A stretch of DNA of 64,000 nt, from the IMG/VR virus record IMGVR_UViG_3300023179_000001, positions 1 to 64,000 of that record; one strand, 5' to 3'. The stretch comes from a virus. The notes beneath the pieces are model-generated. The model did no database searches. It was not told where the DNA came from and saw only the letters and a list, made by a program, of their open reading frames with translations. Of this stretch, positions 9,159 through 18,149 are shown piece by piece. The position numbers were made by a program, and so were the translations under genes. Each line of letters starts with the position of its first letter. Positions within the stretch are counted from its first letter, which is position 1.

Positions 9159-11027
9159 CTAAACTGCGATTTCCAAAGGTACAGGTTCTTTTAAATTACG
9201 AATTTTTACAATCATATTGATCAAAGTAGTGTTGCCTTCTTCTTTTACGTCCAAATATGGCACCGAATCAATCCTTGGATCTTGGCCTAGTGTGCTTACT
9301 ATTTTATTTCTAATTTCTCCAACATTCTTCACTTTTCTACCAATTTCTAATCCAACTCCTATTTCTGGGTGTCTTTTTAATGATCCAGGCTCAAGTCCCA
9401 GTTTAATTAAAATTGCTTGAGCAATATTATCAATACCTGCGTATAAATCAAAATCACCAAAATTTGCGAATACCAAATCATTATTTTCATCAATTCTTAG
9501 ATCAACGCCAAGGTTCTTTTCGCTTTGAGTTAAAAACTTAGTTATTTCGTATTCTATGTTTTGAGCTACCCCAGTGCCGTTCAACGATGGGGATGACTGT
9601 GGAATTAAAATCTTATCCCCTGGTTTTAAAACACCTGAGCCCCCAGTGGCCGAAATGTATGGCGGCTTGAGGTTGTTTAATAAAACAATTTCTCTAAACT
9701 TATCTGGATCTCCAAGCTCTCGTGCTGCAAGAGTTTGAACTGTGTCTTTTCCATCTATTAGGGCCACTTTTGTAGATGACGGTCTGTTCAAAACCAAATC
9801 ACCAGTTGTTGTAGTGATTGTTCCATCATCTGCTACCAATCTTTTTTGAAAGATTGCCTCAACACTGGTTGATTTTGAATCTGGATCTTCAACAAAAAGA
9901 GCTTTGTTTTGTAATATTATAAGAAGGCCACGTTTGGCAGAAGCTATCGCATTTAAAACTTTAAGCTCTTGATAGGTAGGTGTTCTTGAAACTGTCGATT
10001 TCAAAGTGGAAACCCTGCCCGTTGCGGCATTGTATTTGGAAATATCAACGCCAAAAACTTCATTTAAGTTTGCTTCTAGCGATGCAAGTTCGGTGTGTAG
10101 TTGAGACGTATATCGTCTTGTGATTCCGAATGGGCCAAGCAATGCCTCCTTGCCGCCTTTAATAGCCACGAGCGCAGCATTGATGTTTCTCAAGGGCTCT
10201 AAAATCGTATTGACCACGTTTCTTTCGGTTCTTCTAATCAATCCAATAGAACCATTGATGATTTGAGTGGCATAGCTAATCAAGTCAAAAGCCGAGTCTA
10301 TTGCGTCCAATAGAGATGCAAGCCAGTTTTTTACAACGGGCTTTATTTCTGCCATCCCTATGCCCTTCATCGCTATCTGATATTCATATAGGAATGGCTT
10401 TGAAGCAGAACGCTTCATTGTAAACTTTTGAGGTTCTACATAGATGTGCTCATTGTCCTTGTAGTTTTTAAATATTAGTCTTAGTTCCCCATTTTGATTG
10501 TCCGAACCATCTAATCTTTTCGCTTCGACATAAGCTCTGAAATACGATCTTAATTCATGAAATTCTTTAAACCCAGAATGTCCACCAGCCATCACTGGAG
10601 CACCTGAATTTTTTTTAGCTCCACCTTCTTTTCTTAGCGGAGAAACACCAGTGACACCCTGAATAACAATGTCTTTTATGGTGACACCTTGATGCTCCAC
10701 AACAACGCCACGGAATGTTGGAGTAACCTGAATTGCGAAAACTTCGTCCTGACTTAATTCTTGAGGATTGATTTGGAGCTTAAACTCTCTCCAATCTTTT
10801 TCATCTTTTGTAGATCCATCTGCGTTTACTCGAACTACTTTAAAAGCATAACCTTTAGAAGAGTTCCATTCTCCTTTGTCGTAATTACCCAAATCGTTTG
10901 TGATTTTAGATAATTTTTGTCCACCAGGCTCATTGGGATATGTTTTTGGGGGATTCGATCCAAGGAGAGAATTTATTGCACCGACAAGATCTTCAGAAAC
11001 GGTATTTATTAACTGGCCGATGCCCAT
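9159..11027 (-). CDS. Baseplate wedge protein with LysM and gp25-like domains
   Basis: 622 residues, ATG with AGAGGA upstream. The N-terminal part (to about residue 215) has the INPQELSQDE and RSYFRAYVEA style of contractile-tail baseplate proteins. A LysM-like domain lies near residues 420-475 (DTVQTLAARELGDPDKFREI, then LKPGDKILIP). The last 120 residues resemble gp25/gpW-type wedge proteins (DLYAGIDNIAQAI, PEIGVGLEIG, IRNKIVSTLGQDPRID). Functions that are separate proteins in T4 (gp53 and gp25) thus appear fused. A stem-loop and a FliA-type promoter candidate lie just upstream. Confidence 0.8.
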   Translation of the reverse strand: MGIGQLINTVSEDLVGAINSLLGSNPPKTYPNEPGGQKLSKITNDLGNYDKGEWNSSKGYAFKVVRVNADGSTKDEKDWREFKLQINPQELSQDEVFAIQVTPTFRGVVVEHQGVTIKDIVIQGVTGVSPLRKEGGAKKNSGAPVMAGGHSGFKEFHELRSYFRAYVEAKRLDGSDNQNGELRLIFKNYKDNEHIYVEPQKFTMKRSASKPFLYEYQIAMKGIGMAEIKPVVKNWLASLLDAIDSAFDLISYATQIINGSIGLIRRTERNVVNTILEPLRNINAALVAIKGGKEALLGPFGITRRYTSQLHTELASLEANLNEVFGVDISKYNAATGRVSTLKSTVSRTPTYQELKVLNAIASAKRGLLIILQNKALFVEDPDSKSTSVEAIFQKRLVADDGTITTTTGDLVLNRPSSTKVALIDGKDTVQTLAARELGDPDKFREIVLLNNLKPPYISATGGSGVLKPGDKILIPQSSPSLNGTGVAQNIEYEITKFLTQSEKNLGVDLRIDENNDLVFANFGDFDLYAGIDNIAQAILIKLGLEPGSLKRHPEIGVGLEIGRKVKNVGEIRNKIVSTLGQDPRIDSVPYLDVKEEGNTTLINMIVKIRNLKEPVPLEIAV

Positions 11028-11044
11028 TGGTTCCTCTAAAAGCC

Positions 11045-11067
11045 AAAAGTTGTACTGTTCAACTTTT
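11045..11067. other. AT-rich perfect stem-loop upstream of wedge gene
   Basis: Eight-base inverted repeat AAAAGTTG / CAACTTTT with a 7-base loop, in the 71-base gap between two baseplate genes. On the minus strand it sits in the leader of the 622-residue wedge gene. It could be a weak terminator for the upstream gene, an RNA processing site or an operator. There is no long T tract. Confidence 0.55.
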
Positions 11068-11076
11068 CAATCTAAC
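11066..11076 (-). repeat. Recurrent intergenic 11-mer GTTAGATTGAA, copy 1
   Basis: Minus-strand GTTAGATTGAA, also found exactly at 18511-18521 and 40629-40639 and with one mismatch at 26071-26081. All copies are between virion genes. Function unknown. Confidence 0.5.
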
Positions 11077-11084
11077 TGCCATCC

Positions 11085-11111
11085 TTATCGGATACACTTT
11101 ATATTTGTTTA
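11085..11111 (-). promoter_or_regulatory. Candidate FliA/SigD-type promoter for baseplate genes
   Basis: On the minus strand TAAA is followed by 15 bases and TCCGATAA, against the SigD/FliA consensus TAAA-N15-GCCGATAA (established knowledge): 11 of 12 positions match. It overlaps the end of the 482-residue gene and would place a start site about 50 bases before the wedge gene at 11027. The phage encodes its own FliA-like sigma factor at 42677-43360. Confidence 0.5.
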
Positions 11112-12547
11112 ACTATTCTAGCCGATTCTGCTGCTTTGTAATCCGAAGATACTGTGACATCCAAGGTCAAAGTGCTTCCAAAAATGCTTGCGATATTTAC
11201 ATCTATAACTGGCTGCGTCGAACTCATCACTTTCGCTGGGCCAGCAGTTAGTCCAGTGGAATCTGTGACTGTGATTTGATTGGTGCCATTTGCATTGGCT
11301 CCAAGTGCTTTGACGGTAAAAGCAGCAGAGTCCCTGTCTACTTGATTTTGAAAACTAACAATCATGTTTGTAAATAGAGCGATTCCCAAATCTGAGTTGT
11401 AGTAGGATCTAAGAGTCCCACCGCCCTTATTTAAACGCACGTCAAGGCTGCTGAAGAGATTAAAATAGTTCCCATCGCCAGAGTATGTCCCATCTGGATT
11501 CTGTGTAATAGAGCCAAGCCTCGTCGTTATTTGAGTCGCTCTGGCAGGGATCTCGGTCAATCTGGTGCTAAGTAGAGTTTCTATTTCTGACAAATTATTT
11601 CCAAACCTGCTAGTAGATCCAGTCTGAGGATAGCCTTGCCACGTTGCAACACTAGAAATCCTAGTATCAAGAGTAGTCTTTGTTGCTGTTATTTCTGCGG
11701 CTTCTGCTCCTGTCGCATCATTGGCAAGTAAAGCCACCTTTTGAGCATCAAGGGCAGTTTTAACTAGACCAACTTTTGTGTCAATATCACCCTCTAAAGC
11801 CAAAAGTAATGCGGTCTCCCCCGCATTAGATCCTGATCCGCTATTTCGTTGGGAGAGTGTAAAACCAGAAAATGAGTTTTTAACTGTGGCTCCTATTGCG
11901 ATTCCTGCGTAACTACTGCTAGAAAATATAATGCTAACTTGCATGGGCGTACCCGTGAGAGGTACTGCGACTCCGATAGATGTAATTGTCCCGTAAAGAA
12001 AGTTCGATCCACTCGTAAATAAAACCTTATCTCCTACGGCAAACCCAACGGCAGAGGTAACGCTTACGGTATCTGTTGTAAAAGCCCCTTTTGTAGTTGT
12101 AGTAGCAGAGCCACTGCTAAACCCACTTTTCATTAGAGAGATTGCATCATTCGCTACAGGAATCGCATCGTTTTCATTATTGGCATAAGTGCCAACTGGC
12201 TCTCCTTCATTTGATGCGTGTTTCTTGGGTTGAAAATTAACCCACACAGGGGCGGCCATCGGAAAATGAATATTCCCATCTGCGAGTTGTCCAGATGATT
12301 GAATGTTGGCTGTATCGTAATTTGTTTTAGAAACACCGTTTAGGTTTTTTAGCTCTGTATGATACTGAGAAATGATATTAAGCCAGTTGTTTGTGTAAAC
12401 CGCATTGGTGTTATCTGTGGCTAGGTACTGAGCCTTCTGTGCAATTAGATTGGCTTTATCTGCCTCTAAAGATGCAATCGTGGTTGGAGCGTCTAAAATC
12501 TTCTGAGTTAGCTCTTTAATTTGATCGTTTGTAAAAGTCAGAGCCAT
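11099..12547 (-). CDS. Baseplate/tail structural protein, function unknown
   Basis: 482 residues. The first 85 residues are helical (QIKELTQKILDAPTTIASLE, then LIAQKAQYLATDN), followed by beta-rich segments with VTSAVGFAVGDKVLF and a C-terminal VTDSTGLTAG repeat-like motif. These small beta-units recur in phage baseplates. The start ATG overlaps the stop of the spike gene (TAATG), so it is translated with the spike and wedge genes. I do not recognise the family; a virion location is inferred from position. Confidence 0.6.
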   Translation of the reverse strand: MALTFTNDQIKELTQKILDAPTTIASLEADKANLIAQKAQYLATDNTNAVYTNNWLNIISQYHTELKNLNGVSKTNYDTANIQSSGQLADGNIHFPMAAPVWVNFQPKKHASNEGEPVGTYANNENDAIPVANDAISLMKSGFSSGSATTTTKGAFTTDTVSVTSAVGFAVGDKVLFTSGSNFLYGTITSIGVAVPLTGTPMQVSIIFSSSSYAGIAIGATVKNSFSGFTLSQRNSGSGSNAGETALLLALEGDIDTKVGLVKTALDAQKVALLANDATGAEAAEITATKTTLDTRISSVATWQGYPQTGSTSRFGNNLSEIETLLSTRLTEIPARATQITTRLGSITQNPDGTYSGDGNYFNLFSSLDVRLNKGGGTLRSYYNSDLGIALFTNMIVSFQNQVDRDSAAFTVKALGANANGTNQITVTDSTGLTAGPAKVMSSTQPVIDVNIASIFGSTLTLDVTVSSDYKAAESARIVKQI

Positions 12548-13572
12548 TATGCACTTTTTACCTTTGGAGATCCCTGTACTATCTGGGCGACTATTGGAGC
12601 ACCAAGATTCCCAGTGCCGATAACCATGTCCCCCAAGCGTGCTACTGGAGGCCCACCGCCCCCCAAATTTACAGCAGATCCATCAACCTTGGTTAATGAT
12701 CCACCACTCCCTACGGTGGTTCCCCCAGATCCCTCAAACTTAGCTTGTCCACTAGCAGAGACAGTGGCATTTCCACTGACATTTACTGTGGCATTTCCAG
12801 CTACAGTAACCTCAACTGCTCCACTTTTCATTTCTATTTTATTAGTAAACTTATCTTCTACGACAATCCCAGCATCACTCAAAATAACTTTGTTATCCTG
12901 AGCATAGGCTTCTAGCTTTTTATCTTTCTTGGTGAGCTTCATCCTCAAATCTGAGGTGCCAGAAGTGCCGTGAGTGTTGATTTCAATGTCCCCGTTTCCA
13001 GCGATATTGATTTGGGAATCTACTGCATCTTGATTTTCAATCTTTCCATCTGGGGCTTTTCTGCCAACTTGTTTTAGGCTTAGATTTGAGTCTTTATCAA
13101 TTCTGATTTCAACGCCATTAAATTCTTCTACTGAGAACCTGCCATCCGATTCTTTGCTTTTCTTATACTTTGGATGTTGCGGATGCTCTGAGGCCCCTAA
13201 AATAATTGGAATGTCTCCATTCCCTTCAAGAAACATTACATAAACAAATTCACCGTCCAAATCATTATCAAAAACAGATTGGTTTATTTTACCTTTTTGA
13301 GAATGTTCTACGTTTTTATAGATACGTTCTTGGTAGTTGTAGATTGCTCCACCCTTTCTTAAATCAACTGCATTTGGGTAGAGTTGTCCTTTTACTTTTA
13401 CAACGTATTCAACTCTTTCATTGGTAATGTTTTCTTTGGATTCTGGATAAACAACTTTGTAGACCATTCCCTTATACAAACCAAACATGGAATAGTGACC
13501 ACCACTAGATCTTCTTTTAGAAACTGGGATTCCAGAAGGAATCACGCTGCCATCTGGCTTGTATTTAGCCAT
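12547..13572 (-). CDS. Baseplate spike protein with OB-like N-terminus and beta-helix
   Basis: 341 residues. The N-terminal half carries FVYVMFLEGNGDIPIILGAS, the signature of the gp5/gpV/gp45 OB-fold spike domain, followed by VEEFNGVEIRIDKDSNL. Residues of about 250-310 alternate Val/Thr/Ala in short repeats (VTVAGNATVNVSGNATVSAS), as in trimeric beta-helix needles. It ends GGGGPPVARLGDMV, resembling a PAAR-like or spike-tip segment. No lysozyme domain is present. Its place after the hub gene fits the membrane-piercing spike. Confidence 0.8.
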   Translation of the reverse strand: MAKYKPDGSVIPSGIPVSKRRSSGGHYSMFGLYKGMVYKVVYPESKENITNERVEYVVKVKGQLYPNAVDLRKGGAIYNYQERIYKNVEHSQKGKINQSVFDNDLDGEFVYVMFLEGNGDIPIILGASEHPQHPKYKKSKESDGRFSVEEFNGVEIRIDKDSNLSLKQVGRKAPDGKIENQDAVDSQINIAGNGDIEINTHGTSGTSDLRMKLTKKDKKLEAYAQDNKVILSDAGIVVEDKFTNKIEMKSGAVEVTVAGNATVNVSGNATVSASGQAKFEGSGGTTVGSGGSLTKVDGSAVNLGGGGPPVARLGDMVIGTGNLGAPIVAQIVQGSPKVKSA

Positions 13573-15214
13573 CTTTCGTTACCTTTGTTTGAGCCAAGTA
13601 AACTGGTGGTAGTTCATCATCATCAGATCCAAAATCTCTGTCAGACAGATCGATAAAGATATTTCCATCCTTGGGCCTGAAAAATTGTCCATGGGTTACG
13701 GTGAAAATTGTTCTCCATGTACCAGGGAATGTCCAAGTGTGCTCATAACCTTCGATGTAATAAACTTTCTTTTTACCATTTTCTTTTGTTGGCAAAACCA
13801 CAAGTGCTTTTCCTAATTGAGCATGAAGGACACCAGTGCACTCAATAGTTCCATTGTCGTAAAGATGATTGGCATAGTTCATATCATAAGTTTGAACCAT
13901 AAAAGCCTTAAACAAATCAATCTGAGAATATGCAGCCAAATTTTTAAATGGCTTATCAAATTCTATCAATTTCTGAAAACGCCTTAGCCCGTGCCTTGTA
14001 ATAGATTCTCTAGAAAAAAATGGATTTCCAATACCTTCTTTTGTGGTCAACAAGTTTGAATAAATGGATTTTGTATAATCCATTGCATTGTTGCTTACCA
14101 AAAGAAACATATTCAACCTTGAATGATCATCTCTCCCAAGGTCTTCATAAATAATTTCAGATTGAGAAATCTCTATTCCATTTTTTCCAAGATCTTGAAG
14201 GCTTTGATACTTATTATTTAAAATTGGCAATATTTTGTCTTTTTCTTTTCCAAACTGAGATGTTTTGTCTTTTCCAACATCAAAAAAAGGCGTGTTGTAC
14301 GGTCTTGGATGCAAAGATATTGTTGGTTTGGCATTGCCAGCTTCATCCCTATACTCATCAACAATCAAAGAATTAACTAAATCATTAGAACAATTTTTTA
14401 AGTTTTCCCACAGATTTGCATTGTCTCCCAAAGACAACATCCCTCTTACTTTAAATCCTGGTAAATCTGGTTCTATCTCTTTGTTTAAAATACTATCAAA
14501 ATAACGCCTAACCGATCCGTCGGCTGGGGTTCCAAACAATTCGAGACATCCAAGCGGCATACGCCACTGATCTAAAGGAGATGTTTTTTGCTTATCAAAC
14601 TGAGCACCACTACCTAAAAAAACTTTTAAAACCTTTTCAACTTGTTCTGTTGGACTTCCAATTATTTCAAGACCAGCAGTTCTAACAACAACATCTAAAA
14701 CTTGTTGTTGGTTAATATAAGGATCAAACCACAAATCAGTTTCTTCAAAAACTTTTCCGAAATTTCTTCCAGACACCCTGTATCTTAATTCTGTCTTGTC
14801 TGTATCTTCGTTTTTAGAAAGCGTCCTAGACACTCTGTCTATATTGCCAAACAAAACCAAATTTTTTTGTTTTGGCATATGATATGTGCCAACTGGACTT
14901 TGAGATGAAGAATAAAGATAAATTGCAATCCAATCGCCTGGAGACAAAACCTGTTTCCAGTTTTCAGTAGGCATCAAAGAGATTTCAAAAGAAGCAGATG
15001 GTCTATCGACAGATTTTGATATTTTTACAGACAAGATTGGTGTTTCTATCCAACCCTCTCTTGTTTCATAAGCGTCTTTGTGCTCATCTCTAACATTTGA
15101 CGCAACTCCAAAGTTTTGTCTTTCCCAATGCCAATAATAAATTCTGGCAAACGATGTTTTTGATGCTATTTCTCTTTTAGAGAGTGTTGCACCAACCTTA
15201 GAAAGCTCTGCCAT
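13565..15214 (-). CDS. Baseplate hub protein
   Basis: 549 residues between the tape measure and the spike, the standard position for the gp27/gp44/gpD-type hub. Supporting patterns are ASFEISLMPTENWKQVLSPG, DWIAIYLYSS, a GNIDRVSRTL strand and LRYRVSGRNFGKVFEETDLW. Near the C-terminus KKVYYIEGYEHTWTFPGTWR is typical of hub domains that seat the spike. Its start overlaps the tape-measure stop. Confidence 0.75.
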   Translation of the reverse strand: MAELSKVGATLSKREIASKTSFARIYYWHWERQNFGVASNVRDEHKDAYETREGWIETPILSVKISKSVDRPSASFEISLMPTENWKQVLSPGDWIAIYLYSSSQSPVGTYHMPKQKNLVLFGNIDRVSRTLSKNEDTDKTELRYRVSGRNFGKVFEETDLWFDPYINQQQVLDVVVRTAGLEIIGSPTEQVEKVLKVFLGSGAQFDKQKTSPLDQWRMPLGCLELFGTPADGSVRRYFDSILNKEIEPDLPGFKVRGMLSLGDNANLWENLKNCSNDLVNSLIVDEYRDEAGNAKPTISLHPRPYNTPFFDVGKDKTSQFGKEKDKILPILNNKYQSLQDLGKNGIEISQSEIIYEDLGRDDHSRLNMFLLVSNNAMDYTKSIYSNLLTTKEGIGNPFFSRESITRHGLRRFQKLIEFDKPFKNLAAYSQIDLFKAFMVQTYDMNYANHLYDNGTIECTGVLHAQLGKALVVLPTKENGKKKVYYIEGYEHTWTFPGTWRTIFTVTHGQFFRPKDGNIFIDLSDRDFGSDDDELPPVYLAQTKVTKDG

Positions 15215-17634
15215 CAGTACCCCACTCCTGCTTTTGTACTACCATTTAAAATTTCTGCAAAACTGGGATACCTTGAACTCATAGAAGATGATGATGAAGT
15301 TGAATTCAAAGATCTTAAAATATCTGTGAGTCTTTTAATTGCTTCCGTGTTGTCTCCGACCGCAGAAGTATTTTCTGGATCGTTGGTATTTGTTTTTGGC
15401 GTAGGAGGGGGCGTAGGAGCATAGTAAGGAGGAATTGCATATCTTGATGCAAAGTCTCTTTCTGGTGAAAATTGAGTACCAGGAGATCTTGGAACAGGCG
15501 TACTATTTAAAAATTCCGTTCCAAAAGAAGACGGCCTAGTAATACCTGTCGATATTGCTGCATCTGGAGACAGGCTAGATGTCCTTGGTGAAAATTGAGT
15601 GTCAGTAGAGTTTGGAACTGGCGTTCCATCTGGTAAAAACTTCTCTGCTCCGAAGGAAGCTGCTGAAAGGGCTCCAGAAATTAGTGTGCCTGGGCCTGGG
15701 AACAGTCCAGCCACTCCTGCTCCAACGGATGTGCTCATTACTGCCAAGTCTTTTGCTGTTATTTCTTCTCCGTTTTGATATTTTTCAATCACATCATAAA
15801 CATCTTTTGCTGCCAAAGCGATTCCAAGACCAGGAACAAGTTTGCCAGCATTTTTGCCTAGCATTTTCCCTGCTCCCATTGCACCTTTACCCAATAACTT
15901 ACCTGCTCCCATTGCACCTTTGCCAATGGTATTGCCTGCTTTCATTGCACCTTTACCAATAGTCTTACCCATTTCCAATCCACCATTGCCTAAAGATCCC
16001 GCTATGGAAACCGCAGTAAGGGCGGTAAGTGCTGCCGTTGCTGCCACTGCCGTTTTACCGAACGTGGCTAGATTGTCGGAAGATATATTAAGGCTTTCGT
16101 CAAACTTTACAACCACACCACTAATGTCTTTAGCCATCTTGTCCATGGCGTATTCAATTTTGGCCCCAGTTTTTGTTACTCGACCATCGAATGTGTCAAA
16201 AGTACTTTTTATTTTGTCTTCTGGATTCATGTTCGACTTGCGAATTTCATCCATACTCTTTTTAGAAATCTTCCCACCGCCCGACACATAGTCTCTCAAT
16301 ACAGCATCCGCACCCAATGGGTTGAGACTAAATCTTTGCATTATCTCATTTAAAACTGCTCCCAACTCTGCTGGGCTTCCCTTTTCCTTGTCTATCCCTA
16401 AAGTTTGGAACATTTGCTCGATTTCTTTTGAGACTATATCGCTACCACTAAGAGACAACATTTGAGCAAGCTCTGGACTACCGCCATACTTTTTATTTGA
16501 ATAAAACTCCATCCTAGCTTTTCGTTCTTCGGGCTTTTCATTTTCTCTGCCCAAAGATCCAAACAACTGCATTTGTCTTCTTACTTCAACGGCTGCTGGA
16601 CTTGCACCAGGAACCAAACTCAAAAGAGCCCTTGATGCTTGAGCTTGTTGAAATCTATCATTCCCAGAAAAAGAAGAATTAAATCCTTTAGCCGCTTCTA
16701 ATATCTTTGACGGATCGTTTTGAAAATTTGGCATTGATGCCAATACACCAGCGAACCCCTGCAATGAACTATTATCAATGTTCACGCCTTGAGCTAACTG
16801 AGAAATACCATCGCTCATTGTTGCTAAAAACTCTCCAATCACTGAGTTTTTTAACCCTGCTGCTGTGGCTATTCCTATGGTTTGGGCAAACGCTTTTTGT
16901 TGATCTTGAACACCAGCCCTTCTAGCAGTGCCCATGAAATTACCCTGCTCTTGAGCAGATATTCCATAAGCCCTTTCAGCCGATTCTCCTAATCCCAAAC
17001 CTTTGTTTTGTTCTTCAATCGAAAGATCTTTTCCAGAAGCTCTGGCTATTTCTAAAAGCCTTTGTCTTCTTTCTTCTGATGTAAAACCAAGATTTGATCT
17101 TTCTTCTGTAACGGCACCGCCAACAAAAGGGGCAATGGCATTTCTTTCTTGAGAGATGCCACGTTGACGCTGAAACAACGAACCCACACCAACAGTTAGC
17201 CCAATCGCTCCTGCGGCTCCTGCTATCATGTTTACGCCACGGCCAGCCTTTGAACCGAATGGAGAAAAATTCTCCATTTTGTCAAAAATGGCAGAAAGAC
17301 CAGATTTTTTTTCTAAAGATTTTTGAGTCGTTTCTATTTCTTTTAATTTGCGAATGTATTTGTCTAAAAGCTTCAGAGCCAAATCAACCTTGGCAGAATC
17401 GATCAACTCCGACTCAGGCATGGACTCGATTGATTTTTTAATTCTATTTATTCGACTTTGGACTTGTTCTTCGGCCTTTTTTAAATCTTCTGAAATCCTT
17501 TTTGATATAAACGCAGTGGATTTTGGATCTATCTTTTCTGATCCGATGGCACGGATGGACGCTTTTACTTTTTCTATATCTTTTCTAAAATCTGCCGTTT
17601 CAGCAGTAATTTTAATTCTAGCTTGTCGTGCCAT
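15214..17634 (-). CDS. Tail tape measure protein
   Basis: 806 residues, directly after the overlapping chaperone genes. The N-terminal 110 residues are coiled coil (ISEDLKKAEEQVQSRINRIK). A glycine-rich region at about residues 140-165 (MIAGAAGAIGLTVGVG) and a long one near residues 550-660 are typical tape-measure hydrophobic segments. The second contains three 11-residue units of the IGKGAMGAGK type. The C-terminal 130 residues are a Pro/Ser/Thr-rich linker with repeated TQFSP. With the usual length rule (about 0.15 nm per residue) the tail would be about 120 nm. No peptidase motif noticed. Confidence 0.85.
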   Translation of the reverse strand: MARQARIKITAETADFRKDIEKVKASIRAIGSEKIDPKSTAFISKRISEDLKKAEEQVQSRINRIKKSIESMPESELIDSAKVDLALKLLDKYIRKLKEIETTQKSLEKKSGLSAIFDKMENFSPFGSKAGRGVNMIAGAAGAIGLTVGVGSLFQRQRGISQERNAIAPFVGGAVTEERSNLGFTSEERRQRLLEIARASGKDLSIEEQNKGLGLGESAERAYGISAQEQGNFMGTARRAGVQDQQKAFAQTIGIATAAGLKNSVIGEFLATMSDGISQLAQGVNIDNSSLQGFAGVLASMPNFQNDPSKILEAAKGFNSSFSGNDRFQQAQASRALLSLVPGASPAAVEVRRQMQLFGSLGRENEKPEERKARMEFYSNKKYGGSPELAQMLSLSGSDIVSKEIEQMFQTLGIDKEKGSPAELGAVLNEIMQRFSLNPLGADAVLRDYVSGGGKISKKSMDEIRKSNMNPEDKIKSTFDTFDGRVTKTGAKIEYAMDKMAKDISGVVVKFDESLNISSDNLATFGKTAVAATAALTALTAVSIAGSLGNGGLEMGKTIGKGAMKAGNTIGKGAMGAGKLLGKGAMGAGKMLGKNAGKLVPGLGIALAAKDVYDVIEKYQNGEEITAKDLAVMSTSVGAGVAGLFPGPGTLISGALSAASFGAEKFLPDGTPVPNSTDTQFSPRTSSLSPDAAISTGITRPSSFGTEFLNSTPVPRSPGTQFSPERDFASRYAIPPYYAPTPPPTPKTNTNDPENTSAVGDNTEAIKRLTDILRSLNSTSSSSSMSSRYPSFAEILNGSTKAGVGY
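15857..15955. repeat. Three 33-bp repeats in the tape measure gene
   Basis: Units 15857-15889, 15890-15922 and 15923-15955 each contain a close variant of CCTGCTCCCATTGCACCTTT. They encode GxxxG-rich units that resemble a membrane-active or tube-lining segment. Confidence 0.8.
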
Positions 17635-18149
17635 TAGAATACGTCCTCAAATTCATCTTCACTTACAAAAGAAGATTTCTGCACCGTTGGCTTAATCTTG
17701 TCTTTGCCAAGGTTGGCTATAATCTCTTCTTCTTCGGCTTTGGTTAGCTCTCGATCATCCTTCCATTTAGAGAGATCAAACGTATTTCTTTCAAAAAACT
17801 TCTTATTTTTAAGTTTAAGCTCTTTTTCATACTCAGCCGAGACTTTTTCTTCTTGGACTTCATACTGAGGATTGAGGGAGGCTTGTCGAATAGAATCCAT
17901 GAGCTTTTCAGCTTCTTGGGGATTCCGTTCGTAGTAGTCCTCCAGCATCTCTATCCTAATCTCTTCGGCTGTATAGTCCATTATCGGTTTAGGAGGAGTC
18001 TTGTACTTCCTCATCATAAACCTAACCAATGCACGATTTGGATCTTGGAGATTACTAATAGCTATAAGATGTAAATTCAGATCAGGTAGATGCTGAGACA
18101 GCCGACTCTGAATCTGTCTTTTTTGTATCGACATCTTGTGGGTTTCCAC
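17634..18149 (-). CDS. Tail assembly chaperone, downstream frame (gpT-like)
   Basis: Open frame of 171 codons overlapping the end of the upstream chaperone by 68 bases and lying in its +1 frame. It is highly charged and helical (TAEEIRIEMLEDYYERNPQE, ELTKAEEEEIIANLGK). The frame opens only after a TGA just upstream of a GTG at 18149, with no convincing ribosome binding site there. Two overlapping frames directly before a tape measure are the conserved tail chaperone arrangement. It is therefore probably made as a frameshift fusion of about 286 residues, through the A-run at 18119-18124. Independent initiation is possible but less likely. Confidence 0.7.
   Translation of the reverse strand: METHKMSIQKRQIQSRLSQHLPDLNLHLIAISNLQDPNRALVRFMMRKYKTPPKPIMDYTAEEIRIEMLEDYYERNPQEAEKLMDSIRQASLNPQYEVQEEKVSAEYEKELKLKNKKFFERNTFDLSKWKDDRELTKAEEEEIIANLGKDKIKPTVQKSSFVSEDEFEDVF

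Noticed and set aside
12617-12624. Perfect GCCGATAA on the plus strand
   Set aside because: It lies inside the spike gene on the wrong strand for it, and no TAAA is found about 15 bases upstream.
15842-16291. Plus-strand frame with Pro/Leu/Ala repeats opposite the tape measure
   Set aside because: Its repeats are the complement of the tape-measure repeats; no independent support.
18118-18126. Classic A-AAA-AAG -1 slippery heptamer
   Set aside because: A -1 shift reaches a stop after about 14 codons and does not enter the downstream chaperone frame; only +1 or -2 fits.
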